A stretch of DNA of 33,653 nucleotides from Gemmatimonadota bacterium (GTDB taxonomy: Bacteria; Latescibacterota; UBA2968): NCBI GenBank assembly GCA_002727195.1, contig PBWH01000027.1, positions 84,707 to 118,359 on the forward strand, given 5' to 3'. This document shows positions 16,418 to 24,733 of this stretch, piece after piece. The number at the start of each line of letters is the position of its first letter. Position 1 is the stretch's first letter. A model generated the notes under the pieces. The model saw nothing but the letters and a program-made list of their open reading frames with translations. It had not been told where the DNA came from and searched no databases. A program made the position numbers and the translations under genes.

Positions 16418-19030
16418 CTATTGTCGGACGAATTCGATCGCTTTCAGGCCGACGGAGGCATCGCACAGCTTACGCGCACCGGCCGTCCCGACCATCGCCC
16501 ACGATGCGCCATAGTCGAGGATCGGTGCGGTCCCGTCTTTCCATCCAATGATGGCCAGGCTGCTCAGCGGATTCATTTTCGTATCGGCGGGGAAGCCCAG
16601 CCATCGCAGCGATTGACCAAGGGCTACCCCGTTCAGCTGGTTGAGTGTGCGAGCAGCGATCACGATCGTCGCCGAAGCGGGGGCTTCCCGGATCAATGTC
16701 TCGAGCCTGGCACCCGTATCCTCTTCTTGGTTCGACTTGAAAGTCAGGACGTCGACCTGTCCGGTCGTATCCGTGACACCGACCAGAAGCCCTCGGTGTC
16801 CTGTGAACAGTTTTCCTCCAATTCTCAGTACCGCCCGGCCCCCGCCTTCCGTGAAGAAACCGCCGCTGATGACCTCGATTGGGATCTCTCCGGGTCCGGC
16901 CGTCGTGCCGATGTGGTGTGGGAAACCAACAGCCCGATCCACTTCGAACTCGACCAGATTAATCGCATCGGATTTCAGCTGGCCGGGAAGAATCCGCCTG
17001 GAGATATGGTTCGTACCTCGCCTGAGCGTGAAGTTGCCGAACTCCGAGCCATTCAGTCTGGTCACGAGGCGTGTGGGCGCTTCGCCCTCTAGCACCACTT
17101 CCGCGTTGAGTTCGAACGTCCCTGCCTTCACCGCGGGAATCGTGAGCACCGACCGCTTCCGGGTCATCCAGGCCACGATTTCTTCTTTGTGCTCTTTTCG
17201 ATTCGACCATCCCAGGGCCAGATGGAATTCAGCCATCCGGTCAGCGGTCCGGAAGGAAAGGTCTTCAACCGGTGTGAAATCTTTCGGATACCTGAACAAT
17301 GCGGATGTGTCGTCGCGGTATACCTCAACCATTCCGTAAGAATCCTGCAGCACCTGAGCAATTCGCTTCTGTGTGGGCTCCTTGAACTGGGTCAGATCGA
17401 CGACCGCGTATCGGATGCCCAGCAGGTTGACGAGGTAGCCGCCATCTGTCTCGGTGGGGATGCTCGACAAATGCTGCGACATCTTGAGGAAGCGCAGGGC
17501 ATCATGTCGCCAGTAGTAAGGAGGCAGGTCGGGGTCTGTCCTGCCCAGGGTCGCGACGAGTTCCTTGCGCTCCGTTCTGGGCTGCCAGAAAGGAGGACGA
17601 CTGGGGAACAGTGGGATCCTCGCGAGAAGCCCGGGCTTCCTGTCACGCGCCACGACCTCGACCCAGCCCGGCTCGTCGATCCGGGACATACCTGGCGGCA
17701 TCACATACTCCAGCATCGTGACGGCAACCAGCACAGTCGCCACGTGCGTGCCCTTGAGGATCCGGTCCGATTTCAGGATCCGTTGGAGACCGATGGCCCC
17801 CCATACCGACAGGCCGATGACGGCGATGATGTAGATCCGTGACGGAGCGCGAGCGCCTTCGAAGACGGGCAGGTGCTGCAACAGCAACCCCGGGAGCGGA
17901 ATTTTCCACTCGAGCGGTCCATAGGCCTCGACCCCGTTGACTTGGAGGTATCCACCGAGGGTCAGGATCAGGAAACTGGCAGAGAGGGCCGCGAACATCA
18001 GCCCGTGGCGGGAGAGGGCGCGTCTCCCGAACCACACGCACAGGATAATGAGTGGCCAGCCGATGTAGATGGCGTGCTCGATGCCGTCGACCTTGTCGAC
18101 GTTTGTGAATGCATCCAGGAGACCGCGAATCGGGTGTGAAACCCATTGTCGTTGACTCGGAAGGAATGGGCTGAGCAGGTCGGCCTTGTGCTTCTCGTGG
18201 TTGGCCGTCACTATCGCGTAGTCCGACTGCGTCGCGGAGTGGAGCGCGGGAACGATGAGCGGAGCCGCGAAGGCAAAGGCCAGAACCCCGGCCAAGGCCA
18301 CGTTCCGGAGGTGTGTCAGCCTGCTCGCGTCGGTGATCAGCCGGTAGGTTGTGATGAAACCGACCATCAGGAGCGAGTAGGCAAAGTAGTAGTAGTCGGT
18401 ATACGCCGTAAGCCCGAGCCAGATGCCCGCCCAGACGAGGTTCCGGCGTTCCGGCTTGTCGAACAGGCGAATCAGAGAGAGCGCCACGAGCGGGAGCGTC
18501 TCCGTGGACATCAGCTGGATGTGCCCCTGGAGGTGTTGGAACTTGTATGGGCAGAAGCCGTAGACGAACCCGCAGAATAGCGCGGCCGGAACCGATCGGG
18601 TGACGTAGTAGCCGAGGAAGAAGGCCGCCAGGCCCGACAGGGCGAAGGACAGGATGATGACTGTGTTGTTCGCGGCGACGATGTCCATCCAGAAGAGTGG
18701 AATAGTCATCACTCCGTGGAGGAACATCGCCGGCTGCATGGTCATCTCCATTCCGAGTGGGTAGTAGACCCAGTCCGAATGGAGCACGCTCTCGTCCGGG
18801 CTGAAGAGCGCATAGCGAATCCACCACGGATACCACGACTGGAGGGCGGCGTCCGAGGTGAGGTCCAGCGTCGGATGTTTGTCCGGAAGGTGCGTCGACA
18901 GGTTGAGCGCGAGCGGAAAGGTGTAAGCGATCGACAGGGCCAGATACAGGCCGAAGACGAGACCGATCTGCCGGCGTGTCAGTCCAGAGCGGGTGAGGCC
19001 GGCGAGCCAGCTTTGCAGGGTGGTTGGCAA
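16418..19030 (-). CDS. Large GT-C-type membrane protein with C-terminal ILEI/FAM3-like domain
   Basis: 870 residues. The first 440 or so hold about ten hydrophobic segments with the GT-C layout (early acidic loop 'LTSDAALQSWYPWW' after the first membrane segment; 'YYPLGMEMTMQP'), as in polyprenol-sugar-dependent transferases. A beta-rich extracytoplasmic region follows (about 440-720). The last 149 residues (from about 722) match the ILEI/FAM3 (PANDER-like) fold: GGGRAVLRIGGKLFTGHRG, then LLVGVTDTTGQVDVLTFKSN, a helix ARLETLIREAP, 'ATIVIAARTLNQLNG', and 'SSLAIIGWKDG'. It probably modifies surface glycans or lipid-linked sugars. The start is a TTG at 19030; no ATG is available nearby and its ribosome site is weak. 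Confidence 0.82.
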   Translation of the reverse strand: MPTTLQSWLAGLTRSGLTRRQIGLVFGLYLALSIAYTFPLALNLSTHLPDKHPTLDLTSDAALQSWYPWWIRYALFSPDESVLHSDWVYYPLGMEMTMQPAMFLHGVMTIPLFWMDIVAANNTVIILSFALSGLAAFFLGYYVTRSVPAALFCGFVYGFCPYKFQHLQGHIQLMSTETLPLVALSLIRLFDKPERRNLVWAGIWLGLTAYTDYYYFAYSLLMVGFITTYRLITDASRLTHLRNVALAGVLAFAFAAPLIVPALHSATQSDYAIVTANHEKHKADLLSPFLPSQRQWVSHPIRGLLDAFTNVDKVDGIEHAIYIGWPLIILCVWFGRRALSRHGLMFAALSASFLILTLGGYLQVNGVEAYGPLEWKIPLPGLLLQHLPVFEGARAPSRIYIIAVIGLSVWGAIGLQRILKSDRILKGTHVATVLVAVTMLEYVMPPGMSRIDEPGWVEVVARDRKPGLLARIPLFPSRPPFWQPRTERKELVATLGRTDPDLPPYYWRHDALRFLKMSQHLSSIPTETDGGYLVNLLGIRYAVVDLTQFKEPTQKRIAQVLQDSYGMVEVYRDDTSALFRYPKDFTPVEDLSFRTADRMAEFHLALGWSNRKEHKEEIVAWMTRKRSVLTIPAVKAGTFELNAEVVLEGEAPTRLVTRLNGSEFGNFTLRRGTNHISRRILPGQLKSDAINLVEFEVDRAVGFPHHIGTTAGPGEIPIEVISGGFFTEGGGRAVLRIGGKLFTGHRGLLVGVTDTTGQVDVLTFKSNQEEDTGARLETLIREAPASATIVIAARTLNQLNGVALGQSLRWLGFPADTKMNPLSSLAIIGWKDGTAPILDYGASWAMVGTAGARKLCDASVGLKAIEFVRQ

Positions 19031-19044
19031 GCGAGTCGTCTTGT

Positions 19045-20194
19045 CTAGGTGTGTTTGGCGACCCCGAGGCCTGACACCACCTTGCGAATCGCTTCCATGT
19101 TATATCCGGCACTCAGCTCGCGGAGCTGGGCAGCCAGGCCCTGGCGCTCGCCCAACTCCTCGAGCGCGTCCACGTAGCGTCGAAGGTCCGTGATGCGTAA
19201 CTCGTCAACGGCCGCCATCAGGGACTCGTGCAGGTCTGCCGGGATGGTCAGGTACGTCCAGGATCGTTCGACGTCACCTGCTTCCCCGTCCCATCCAACG
19301 AAGTCCATGTCGAGGTCCAGCAACTCGGTTGTGGTCGAGACGACGCCCCGCATACTGACGGGTTTGTCTATGAACCCGTCGAATCCCATCTCCAGGAACG
19401 CGCGTCTTTGATGTTCAAACGCAGAGGCCGTGACCGCGACAATCTTGTAACGGTCGGCCCCGTGTTGTTCATGTATGCGTTCAAGTGCCTCGGTGCCGGA
19501 CATCTCCGGCATCCGGATATCCATGAAGATAATGTCGTGGTCGGGGTGGACCGCTTCGCCCGCCCGCCGGCCATTATCGGCGGTATCGACAGTGACGGCG
19601 ATGCGTCCCAGCATCCGGGTGAGAAGATCGCGGTTGGTTTCGACGTCATCGACGATGAACGTCTGGACGGTCTGGCCGTCCGTCAACCGTGCGTCAGGCC
19701 AGCGCTCGGCCTCGGGTTTGGCTTCGACGGCCTCTGAGCTGGAAGGGAGCTCGACGGAGAACGTAAACTCGGAGCCGGTTTGCTCGGTCGAACTGACCTG
19801 GATGTTGCCCACCATCATCTCGACTTGCTGCTTGGCAATCACGAGCCCCAATCAGTTTGGTCCAGTAGAGCGTGTGTGATTGATGGGTGATGATCAGGAT
19901 GACGGTGATGATGGGCTCGATCCAGATCAGCCATCGATATCGTCGGTCCCAGTGGCCGGCGTAGGTGACTGGGAACTCCAGCCAGAATGGCGCAACGCCC
20001 ACGATGATCACGTTGGTGACGACGATCCAAAACCGTTTCTCCTCGGCGGGGACGAGCACCTCAATCCCGTAGCAGAGCGCTTAGAACATCACCGAACACT
20101 GAGCACGCAAGAATGCCTTGAGGCCAATGGATGTCGTGCTGCGTCTGACATACAGGGCGACGGCCAGGCTCGGTTCGGAAGCGGGGAAATAGGG
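19045..20194 (-). pseudogene. Hybrid histidine kinase remnant (7TM sensor, internal deletion, receiver)
   Basis: Read from the right: a 7TM-HISK-like sensor (SLAVALYVRRSTTSIG, then after an in-frame TAA at 20083-20081, LCYGIEVLVPAEEKRFW to SHTLYWTKLIG). At about 19850 it jumps in another frame straight into the end of a HATPase domain (GLVIAKQQVEMMVGN, TGSEFTFSVELP). A full receiver follows: VDDVETNRDLL, phospho-acceptor Asp in DIIFMDIRMPEMSG, and FIDKPVS. A helical tail of about 90 residues without an obvious phosphotransfer His ends the gene. PAS, HisKA and most of the ATPase are missing, so it cannot be an active kinase. The part from 19851 to 19045 (268 codons) is intact and could still be made as a stand-alone receiver. 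Confidence 0.75.
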
Positions 20195-20203
20195 GCGACG
20201 TAT

Positions 20204-20217
20204 GCCATTATAATGGC
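20204..20217. promoter_or_regulatory. Perfect 14-bp palindrome GCCATTATAATGGC
   Basis: A perfect dyad in the gap between the divergent kinase remnant and the CDGSH gene. It contains TATAAT on both strands, so it could be an operator or an overlapping pair of -10 boxes, but no convincing -35 box lies at 16-18 bp on either side. The rest of 20195-20389 shows no gene. Confidence 0.3.
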
Positions 20218-20389
20218 TTCAGGTTGGGTCGAGCAGGATGCCCCCTAGATGACCCCTAAATGTAAGGGTCGAGTGTATTTCTTCAAAGCGACAGGCTCTC
20301 TACCTAGGTGCTGGAAATACAGCGTGTTACTGGCGGAAGAGCCAGCAATGCTCCCTAGGGGGCCTCGGTGACCGTGGACGGCGAGCACA

Positions 20390-21071
20390 TTGTCCGGTAG
20401 CTTTGGCAGCAAGCGGGGGACCGAAGACCATCTACAGGGAGGTAAGCGCAACGAGAAACCGACCATCGATATCGCCGAGAAGGGCCCGTTCCTGATAAAG
20501 GGACCGGTGCGGTATACCGACAAGGATGGAAATGAGATCGAGACGGACAGGGAAGTGGTGGCTCTGTGTCGCTGCGGCGCCTCGGAAAACAAGCTCTTCT
20601 GCGATGGTGCCCACAGTGATATCGGGTTCACTGGCGATAAGGAACGAACGGAGACTTATCCGACACGGGAGTATGCCGGCGACGAACTGACGGTGGTCGA
20701 TAACATCGGAATCTGCTGCCACTGGGGCGCTTGCGTGAACGGTGCCCCCGACGTCTTCTTCAAATGGGACGGGGATGAGGGTATTTTCTGTTCCGGACGG
20801 GGCCGATCGGGAGAAGGTGATCAGGGTCGTCCGAGCTTGCCCTTCCGGATCGCTCGTCTACAAGCTGGACGAGAAGCTGCAGGGCGAGTTTTTCAGCGAG
20901 CCCGAAGTGTTCGTGTCTTAAGATGGGCCCCTTCACGTCCGGGGCGGTATCGAACTCAGCGGAGACGATCAGCCGGGCACGAATAGCCACTACACGTTGT
21001 GTCGATGCGGGGTGTGGAAGAACAAGCCGTTCTGCGACGGGGCGCATAAGGATGCCGGTTTCAAGGGGTGA
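20390..21071 (+). pseudogene. CDGSH iron-sulfur protein with ferredoxin-like middle, broken by a frameshift and a stop
   Basis: The first part reads NEKPTIDIAEKGPFLIKGP and a first CDGSH motif, CRCGASENKLFCDGAH (near 20563-20613), then a divergent single-cluster ferredoxin-like segment (GICCHWGACVNGAPDVFF). After a frame change near 20778 it continues as DGADREKVIRVVRACPSGSL, EFFSEPEVFVS, an in-frame TAA at 20919-20921, then DGPLHVRGGIELSG and a second motif CRCGVWKNKPFCDGAH, ending GFKG-TGA at 21069-21071. The layout CDGSH / Fer4_19-like / CDGSH is a known family carrying redox-active 2Fe-2S clusters. The start (a TTG at 20390) is uncertain. Two lesions in 150 bp make it a pseudogene unless they are assembly errors. 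Confidence 0.75.
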
Positions 21072-21444
21072 AAAAGGATAGGGGCCAGCTGACAGAAAAG
21101 CAGAGCAGGCGTGGGAACCACCCGCCTTCGCCGGCGCTTCGGCCGAAACCAGAGTCAAGAGCATTTAACCGCCGAGGACGCTGAGGACACGGAGGGGAGA
21201 GACGAACTTGTAGCGGCTACCCTTCTTGTCAGAGCTCGAAATCTGCCGGGACTCCGAAGCGAGAAAACCCATCGTGCCTGCAAGGTCCTCCTGGCTCCTA
21301 TGTTGTTGACAAAGGCAGCAGCTCAGGTGTCGGCAACTGAACGCTCAAAGGGTTCGAGGGTATCATTCGAGGATCCCGGCCCGAAATTTTGACGGGCGGG
21401 GCGGTCTTATCTACCTTATTGCCTTCGAGTAACGAATCTCACTC
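21072..21444. other. Intergenic region without a supported gene
   Basis: This stretch holds a GC-rich dyad near 21127-21150 (cgccttcgccggcgcttcggccg) of the same type as the other palindromic elements, and a triplet-like run 'accgccgaggacgctgaggacacggag' at about 21170-21196 resembling a repetitive sequence scattered through many environmental genomes. I see no convincing coding frame or promoter. Confidence 0.4.
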
Positions 21445-21450
21445 AGGGAA
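21445..21450 (+). promoter_or_regulatory. Ribosome binding site that decides the dxs start
   Basis: AGGGAA is 6 nt from the GTG at 21457 but directly abuts the in-frame TTG at 21451, so initiation at the GTG is favoured. Confidence 0.55.
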
Positions 21451-21456
21451 TTGCGC

Positions 21457-23391
21457 GTGTCCATCCTCGAGAACATCGACAGCCCGGCCGATCTGAAGGG
21501 GCTGGATCTGGAGCAACTCCAGCAGGTTGCTGACGAACTGCGGGCGTACATCATCGACGTGGTGACGTCGATCGGCGGGCATTTCGGTTCAAGCTTGGGG
21601 GCCAACGAATTGACGGTTGCCCTGCACGCCGTGTTCAACACGCCTGACGACCGGATCGTGTGGGACGTGGGGCACCAGACGTATGGACACAAGGTGCTGA
21701 CAGGGCGTCGCGAAGCGCTGAAGAAGATCCGGCACGCCGACGGCATCAGCGGGTTTCCGAAGCGTCCCGAAAGCCCGTATGACACGTTCGGGGTCGGACA
21801 CGCGGGCACGTCCATCTCGGCCGCCCTCGGTTTCGCGGTGCAGCGGGACCTGCTGGGTGAGAAGCGGAAGGTCATCGCCGTGATCGGGGACGGCGCACTG
21901 ACGAGCGGGATCGCGCTGGAGGGCCTGAACAACGCGGGTGCTTCCGAGAAAGACATGATCGCCGTCCTGAATGACAACCGGATGTCGATTTCGCCGAACG
22001 TGGGCGGTCTGTCACACTACCTCACCCGGATTATCTCCGATCCGACATACAATCGAATCCGTCAGCGGATCACGGACGACCCCCTATACAAGACGGTGAA
22101 GGAAGGTGTTTGGAACCTGACCGGGACCGTGCCCGTGATCGGTGAAAATCTGCAGCGGGCGATGGGTGGATTCGAAGAAGGACTGAAGGCCATGCTCGTC
22201 CCGGGTGTGGTGTTCGAGGAGATGGGCTTCCGCTATTTTGGTCCGATCGACGGCCACGATCTTCCGGGGCTTGTTCAGACCCTGGGAAATCTGAAGGACC
22301 TCCCCGGGCCCACTCTCCTGCATATCCACACGATCAAGGGCAAGGGCGCGATCTCGGAGGAGGAGGAGGATCCGTATAGCGCGAGCTCGACAAAGTACCA
22401 CTCGCTGAGTCCGCCCAAACCCAAGTCCAGCAAGCCCGTGCTTCCACGTTACCAGGATGTGTTCGGTCCGGCTCTTCTCGAGATCGCAGAGAGTGACAGC
22501 CGAGTCACGGCGATCACTGCGGCGATGATCGAAGGAACGGGTCTCATCGGTTTTTCGGAGGCCCTGCCCGAGCGAACCTTCGACGTGGGGATAGCGGAGC
22601 AACACGCCGTCACCTTCGGAGCCGGGATGGCCCTCGAGGGTGGTCGGCCTGTCGTCGCGATCTACTCGACCTTCCTGCAAAGAGCCTACGATCAGATCAT
22701 TCACGATGTCGCGATCCAATCGATCCCCGTCACCTTCTGTCTTGATCGCGCTGGACTGGTGGGGGAAGATGGACCGACCCATCACGGGACGCTCGATCTG
22801 TCGTTCCTGATGTGTGTGCCGAACATGGTCGTGGCGGCACCGAAGGACGGGGACGAGCTGAGAGACCTGCTGTATACGGCGGTTCAGCAGGAAGAGAAAC
22901 CGTTCGCGATCCGGTATCCGCGGGACAGCGTACCCCGCGCTGTGACGGAGGGCCGTGCACCGGAGACCATCCCGATCGGTTCGTGGGAGACGCTCGAGAC
23001 CGGGACCGATGTGGCGATCCTGGCGACCGGGACGATGGTGGAAGCGGCTCGTGTCGCCTCCGAGACGATGCGGGAATCCGGCTGTCAGCCGACGCTCGTG
23101 AACGCCCGGTTCGTGAAGCCGATGGATCTGCCCGTTCTGGAAGACCTGACGCAGCGGTTCGATCTTCTCGTAACGATCGAGGAGAACGCGATCGAGGGTG
23201 GTTTTGGTGCTGCCGTCGCTAAGCACCTCGCGGATAGACAGCGGCCAGGTCAGGGGGTGATCAACCTGGGTATCCCGGATCGTTTCGTCGAGCACGGCCC
23301 ACGCAAGGCCTTGTTGGAAGAAGTGGGGCTCTCACCGGATGGGATTGCGCGATCGGTTCTCCGGCTGTTGGACCAAGCTTCGGTGACCTGA
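21457..23391 (+). CDS. dxs: 1-deoxy-D-xylulose-5-phosphate synthase
   Basis: 644 residues from a GTG. It condenses pyruvate with glyceraldehyde 3-phosphate on thiamine diphosphate, the first step of the MEP isoprenoid pathway, in the cytoplasm. His42 (GGHFGSSLG), the ThDP motif GDGALTSG (144-151) with LNNAG, DNRMSISPNVGG, the catalytic Glu381 (AEQHAVTFGAG) and GLVGEDGPTHHG are all present. Length is normal and the frame is intact. The GTG at 21457 is preferred to a TTG at 21451 because AGGGAA lies 6 nt before it. It seems monocistronic or leads the small basic gene downstream. Confidence 0.95.
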   Translation: MSILENIDSPADLKGLDLEQLQQVADELRAYIIDVVTSIGGHFGSSLGANELTVALHAVFNTPDDRIVWDVGHQTYGHKVLTGRREALKKIRHADGISGFPKRPESPYDTFGVGHAGTSISAALGFAVQRDLLGEKRKVIAVIGDGALTSGIALEGLNNAGASEKDMIAVLNDNRMSISPNVGGLSHYLTRIISDPTYNRIRQRITDDPLYKTVKEGVWNLTGTVPVIGENLQRAMGGFEEGLKAMLVPGVVFEEMGFRYFGPIDGHDLPGLVQTLGNLKDLPGPTLLHIHTIKGKGAISEEEEDPYSASSTKYHSLSPPKPKSSKPVLPRYQDVFGPALLEIAESDSRVTAITAAMIEGTGLIGFSEALPERTFDVGIAEQHAVTFGAGMALEGGRPVVAIYSTFLQRAYDQIIHDVAIQSIPVTFCLDRAGLVGEDGPTHHGTLDLSFLMCVPNMVVAAPKDGDELRDLLYTAVQQEEKPFAIRYPRDSVPRAVTEGRAPETIPIGSWETLETGTDVAILATGTMVEAARVASETMRESGCQPTLVNARFVKPMDLPVLEDLTQRFDLLVTIEENAIEGGFGAAVAKHLADRQRPGQGVINLGIPDRFVEHGPRKALLEEVGLSPDGIARSVLRLLDQASVT

Positions 23392-23440
23392 CCGAATCCA
23401 TTTCAGCCGCAGGTCGGTTTCCTCATGGCAACCGAAAACC

Positions 23441-23446
23441 AGGAGG
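23441..23446 (+). promoter_or_regulatory. Strong Shine-Dalgarno before the small basic gene
   Basis: A perfect AGGAGG lies 5 nt before the ATG at 23452. It selects this ATG over the in-frame ATG at 23425. Confidence 0.7.
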
Positions 23447-23451
23447 GCGCC

Positions 23452-23619
23452 ATGGTAAAGCAGCGGAAGTCTGGGAAGCAGGGTCTCCCCAAGCAGAGGG
23501 GTCGGAAGAACGAGATCGTCATTCCCAAACCGGTTTCAGATCATCGTTTTCCCCAGATGCAGAAGATATCGGCCCGAGGGGCGAACCGTCCGAGCGGCCA
23601 CAGCCTAAAAAAGAAGTAG
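23452..23619 (+). CDS. Small basic protein, function unknown
   Basis: 55 residues beginning MVKQRKSGKQGLPKQRG and ending SGHSLKKK. It is very rich in Lys, Arg, Gln and Gly, with no hydrophobic core, cysteines or signal peptide, so it may bind nucleic acid or be an intrinsically disordered ribosome-associated protein. It follows dxs by 60 nt and is followed by a good terminator, so the two may share a transcript. The perfect Shine-Dalgarno argues it is really translated. I do not recognise the family. Confidence 0.6.
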   Translation: MVKQRKSGKQGLPKQRGRKNEIVIPKPVSDHRFPQMQKISARGANRPSGHSLKKK

Positions 23620-23650
23620 GGCAACAGCACAGAACACCAGAGCTAAAGAG

Positions 23651-23678
23651 GGCGACATCACGCGATGGCGCCTTTTCT
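23651..23678 (+). terminator. Rho-independent terminator after the small basic gene
   Basis: GGCG-a-CATC, loop acgc, GATG-g-CGCC, then TTTTCT. One internal A-G mismatch in a 9-position stem. It probably ends the dxs / small-basic-protein transcript. The remainder of 23679-23923 holds nothing I can identify. Confidence 0.65.
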
Positions 23679-23923
23679 CGTGTACCTTCGCAGAAGGCCT
23701 TCGGTTTGGGGTTACGTACTGGCAGAGACCACAGGATCGACGTTACACACACAAGCGGCACCGACCGGGAGGTGTCCCATGGCCAAATGACACATACACA
23801 AGGAGACCCCTAGATCGTATCTCGTGCAGTCCGTGGAGTCTGCGTATGTTGATGGCTGGATTGAGCGGATTCGAGGGTCGATCTTGTAACCGATTTTGAG
23901 GGACGTTAGGGTAGTAGAGATAT

Positions 23924-24733
23924 ATGGCAATGCTGAATCATCTGACCGGGGACCAGCTGTCGGAATTCGACGACACAGGTTTCCTGGTGTTCGAGGGGCT
24001 GTTCGACGATGACCTGAACCAGCGACTGAAGGACGACGTCGATTTGATGATGGATGATCGGGCACGGGGCGAGAAGAAGATGGTAATGAGCTACGATGAG
24101 TTGGGGGCGCTGACGTCAGAGCCAGTTGTCGTGGACCGTGTGGCCGATCTGGTGGGGGGACGCAAGTTCACGCACTATCACATCCACGCGCGATGGCGTG
24201 GCGAGGGGGAACGCGGTGTGGCGTGGCATCACGACTATGTGCAGATCCCTCAGACGAATCGCTCTCACCTGATGGTCCACGTGTTCATGTATCTGGATGG
24301 GTTGAACGGCGAGGTAGGCGACCTGCTCGTGATGCCTGGTACACACAAGAAGGTGATGAACGGGGACGCGTTCCGTCAGTTCGAGTATGACGACCTGCCC
24401 GGATCGCTAAGCATCGACGATCTCGCTCCCGGATCGATTATTATCGTCCACTCGAGCGTCCAGCACACTAGGCGACCGAAGCCAGGAGGAAGGAGCTTCC
24501 GGCGCTACTTTATCGACACGTCATACTGTCAGGATGGTGTGCGGTGGTCGTCCTACCCGAATGTCGAGGCGATCAACGAGGTCGCGCTGGAGAAAGGCTT
24601 CGACCGGAATGGGAAGTACGCGTTTCTGTATGACACGTCGCAGCTCTATGATCGGTTGGCGGAGCGGGAGCGGTTGAACGCGGTGAATGAGGGGAGACCG
24701 GTGCTGAAATTGGCAAAAGGTAGCCCTGTGTGA
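23924..24733 (+). CDS. Phytanoyl-CoA dioxygenase (PhyH) family protein
   Basis: 269 residues. It is an Fe(II)/2-oxoglutarate-dependent oxygenase with iron ligands H102-x-D104 in VAWHHDYVQ and distal His181 (SSVQHTRRPKPGG), with Arg190 or Arg193 as the probable 2-oxoglutarate anchor. 'GEVGDLLVMPGTHKK' is the usual core turn. It is only distantly similar by eye to the paralogues at 1736-2566 and 29175-30104. Its stop overlaps the GTG of the downstream membrane protein (GTGA at 24730-24733), so the two are probably translated together. The target could be a lipid or glycan precursor handled by that protein (inference). No strong Shine-Dalgarno is present. Confidence 0.87.
   Translation: MAMLNHLTGDQLSEFDDTGFLVFEGLFDDDLNQRLKDDVDLMMDDRARGEKKMVMSYDELGALTSEPVVVDRVADLVGGRKFTHYHIHARWRGEGERGVAWHHDYVQIPQTNRSHLMVHVFMYLDGLNGEVGDLLVMPGTHKKVMNGDAFRQFEYDDLPGSLSIDDLAPGSIIIVHSSVQHTRRPKPGGRSFRRYFIDTSYCQDGVRWSSYPNVEAINEVALEKGFDRNGKYAFLYDTSQLYDRLAERERLNAVNEGRPVLKLAKGSPV

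Noticed and set aside
17643..19112. A 489-codon minus-strand frame overlapping the GT-C/ILEI gene
   Set aside because: Arg/Pro-rich composition without hydrophobic segments or any motif; it is the out-of-frame shadow of the 870-residue membrane protein, whose own frame has domains end to end.
21160..21392. Possible small gene starting at a 'gccgaggacgctgaggac' run
   Set aside because: The run resembles a widespread low-complexity repeat, and the following codons show no family signature or ribosome site.
22084..23295. A 403-codon frame antisense to dxs
   Set aside because: His/Arg/Asp-rich shadow of a GC-rich gene with no domain; dxs on the other strand is complete and unmistakable.
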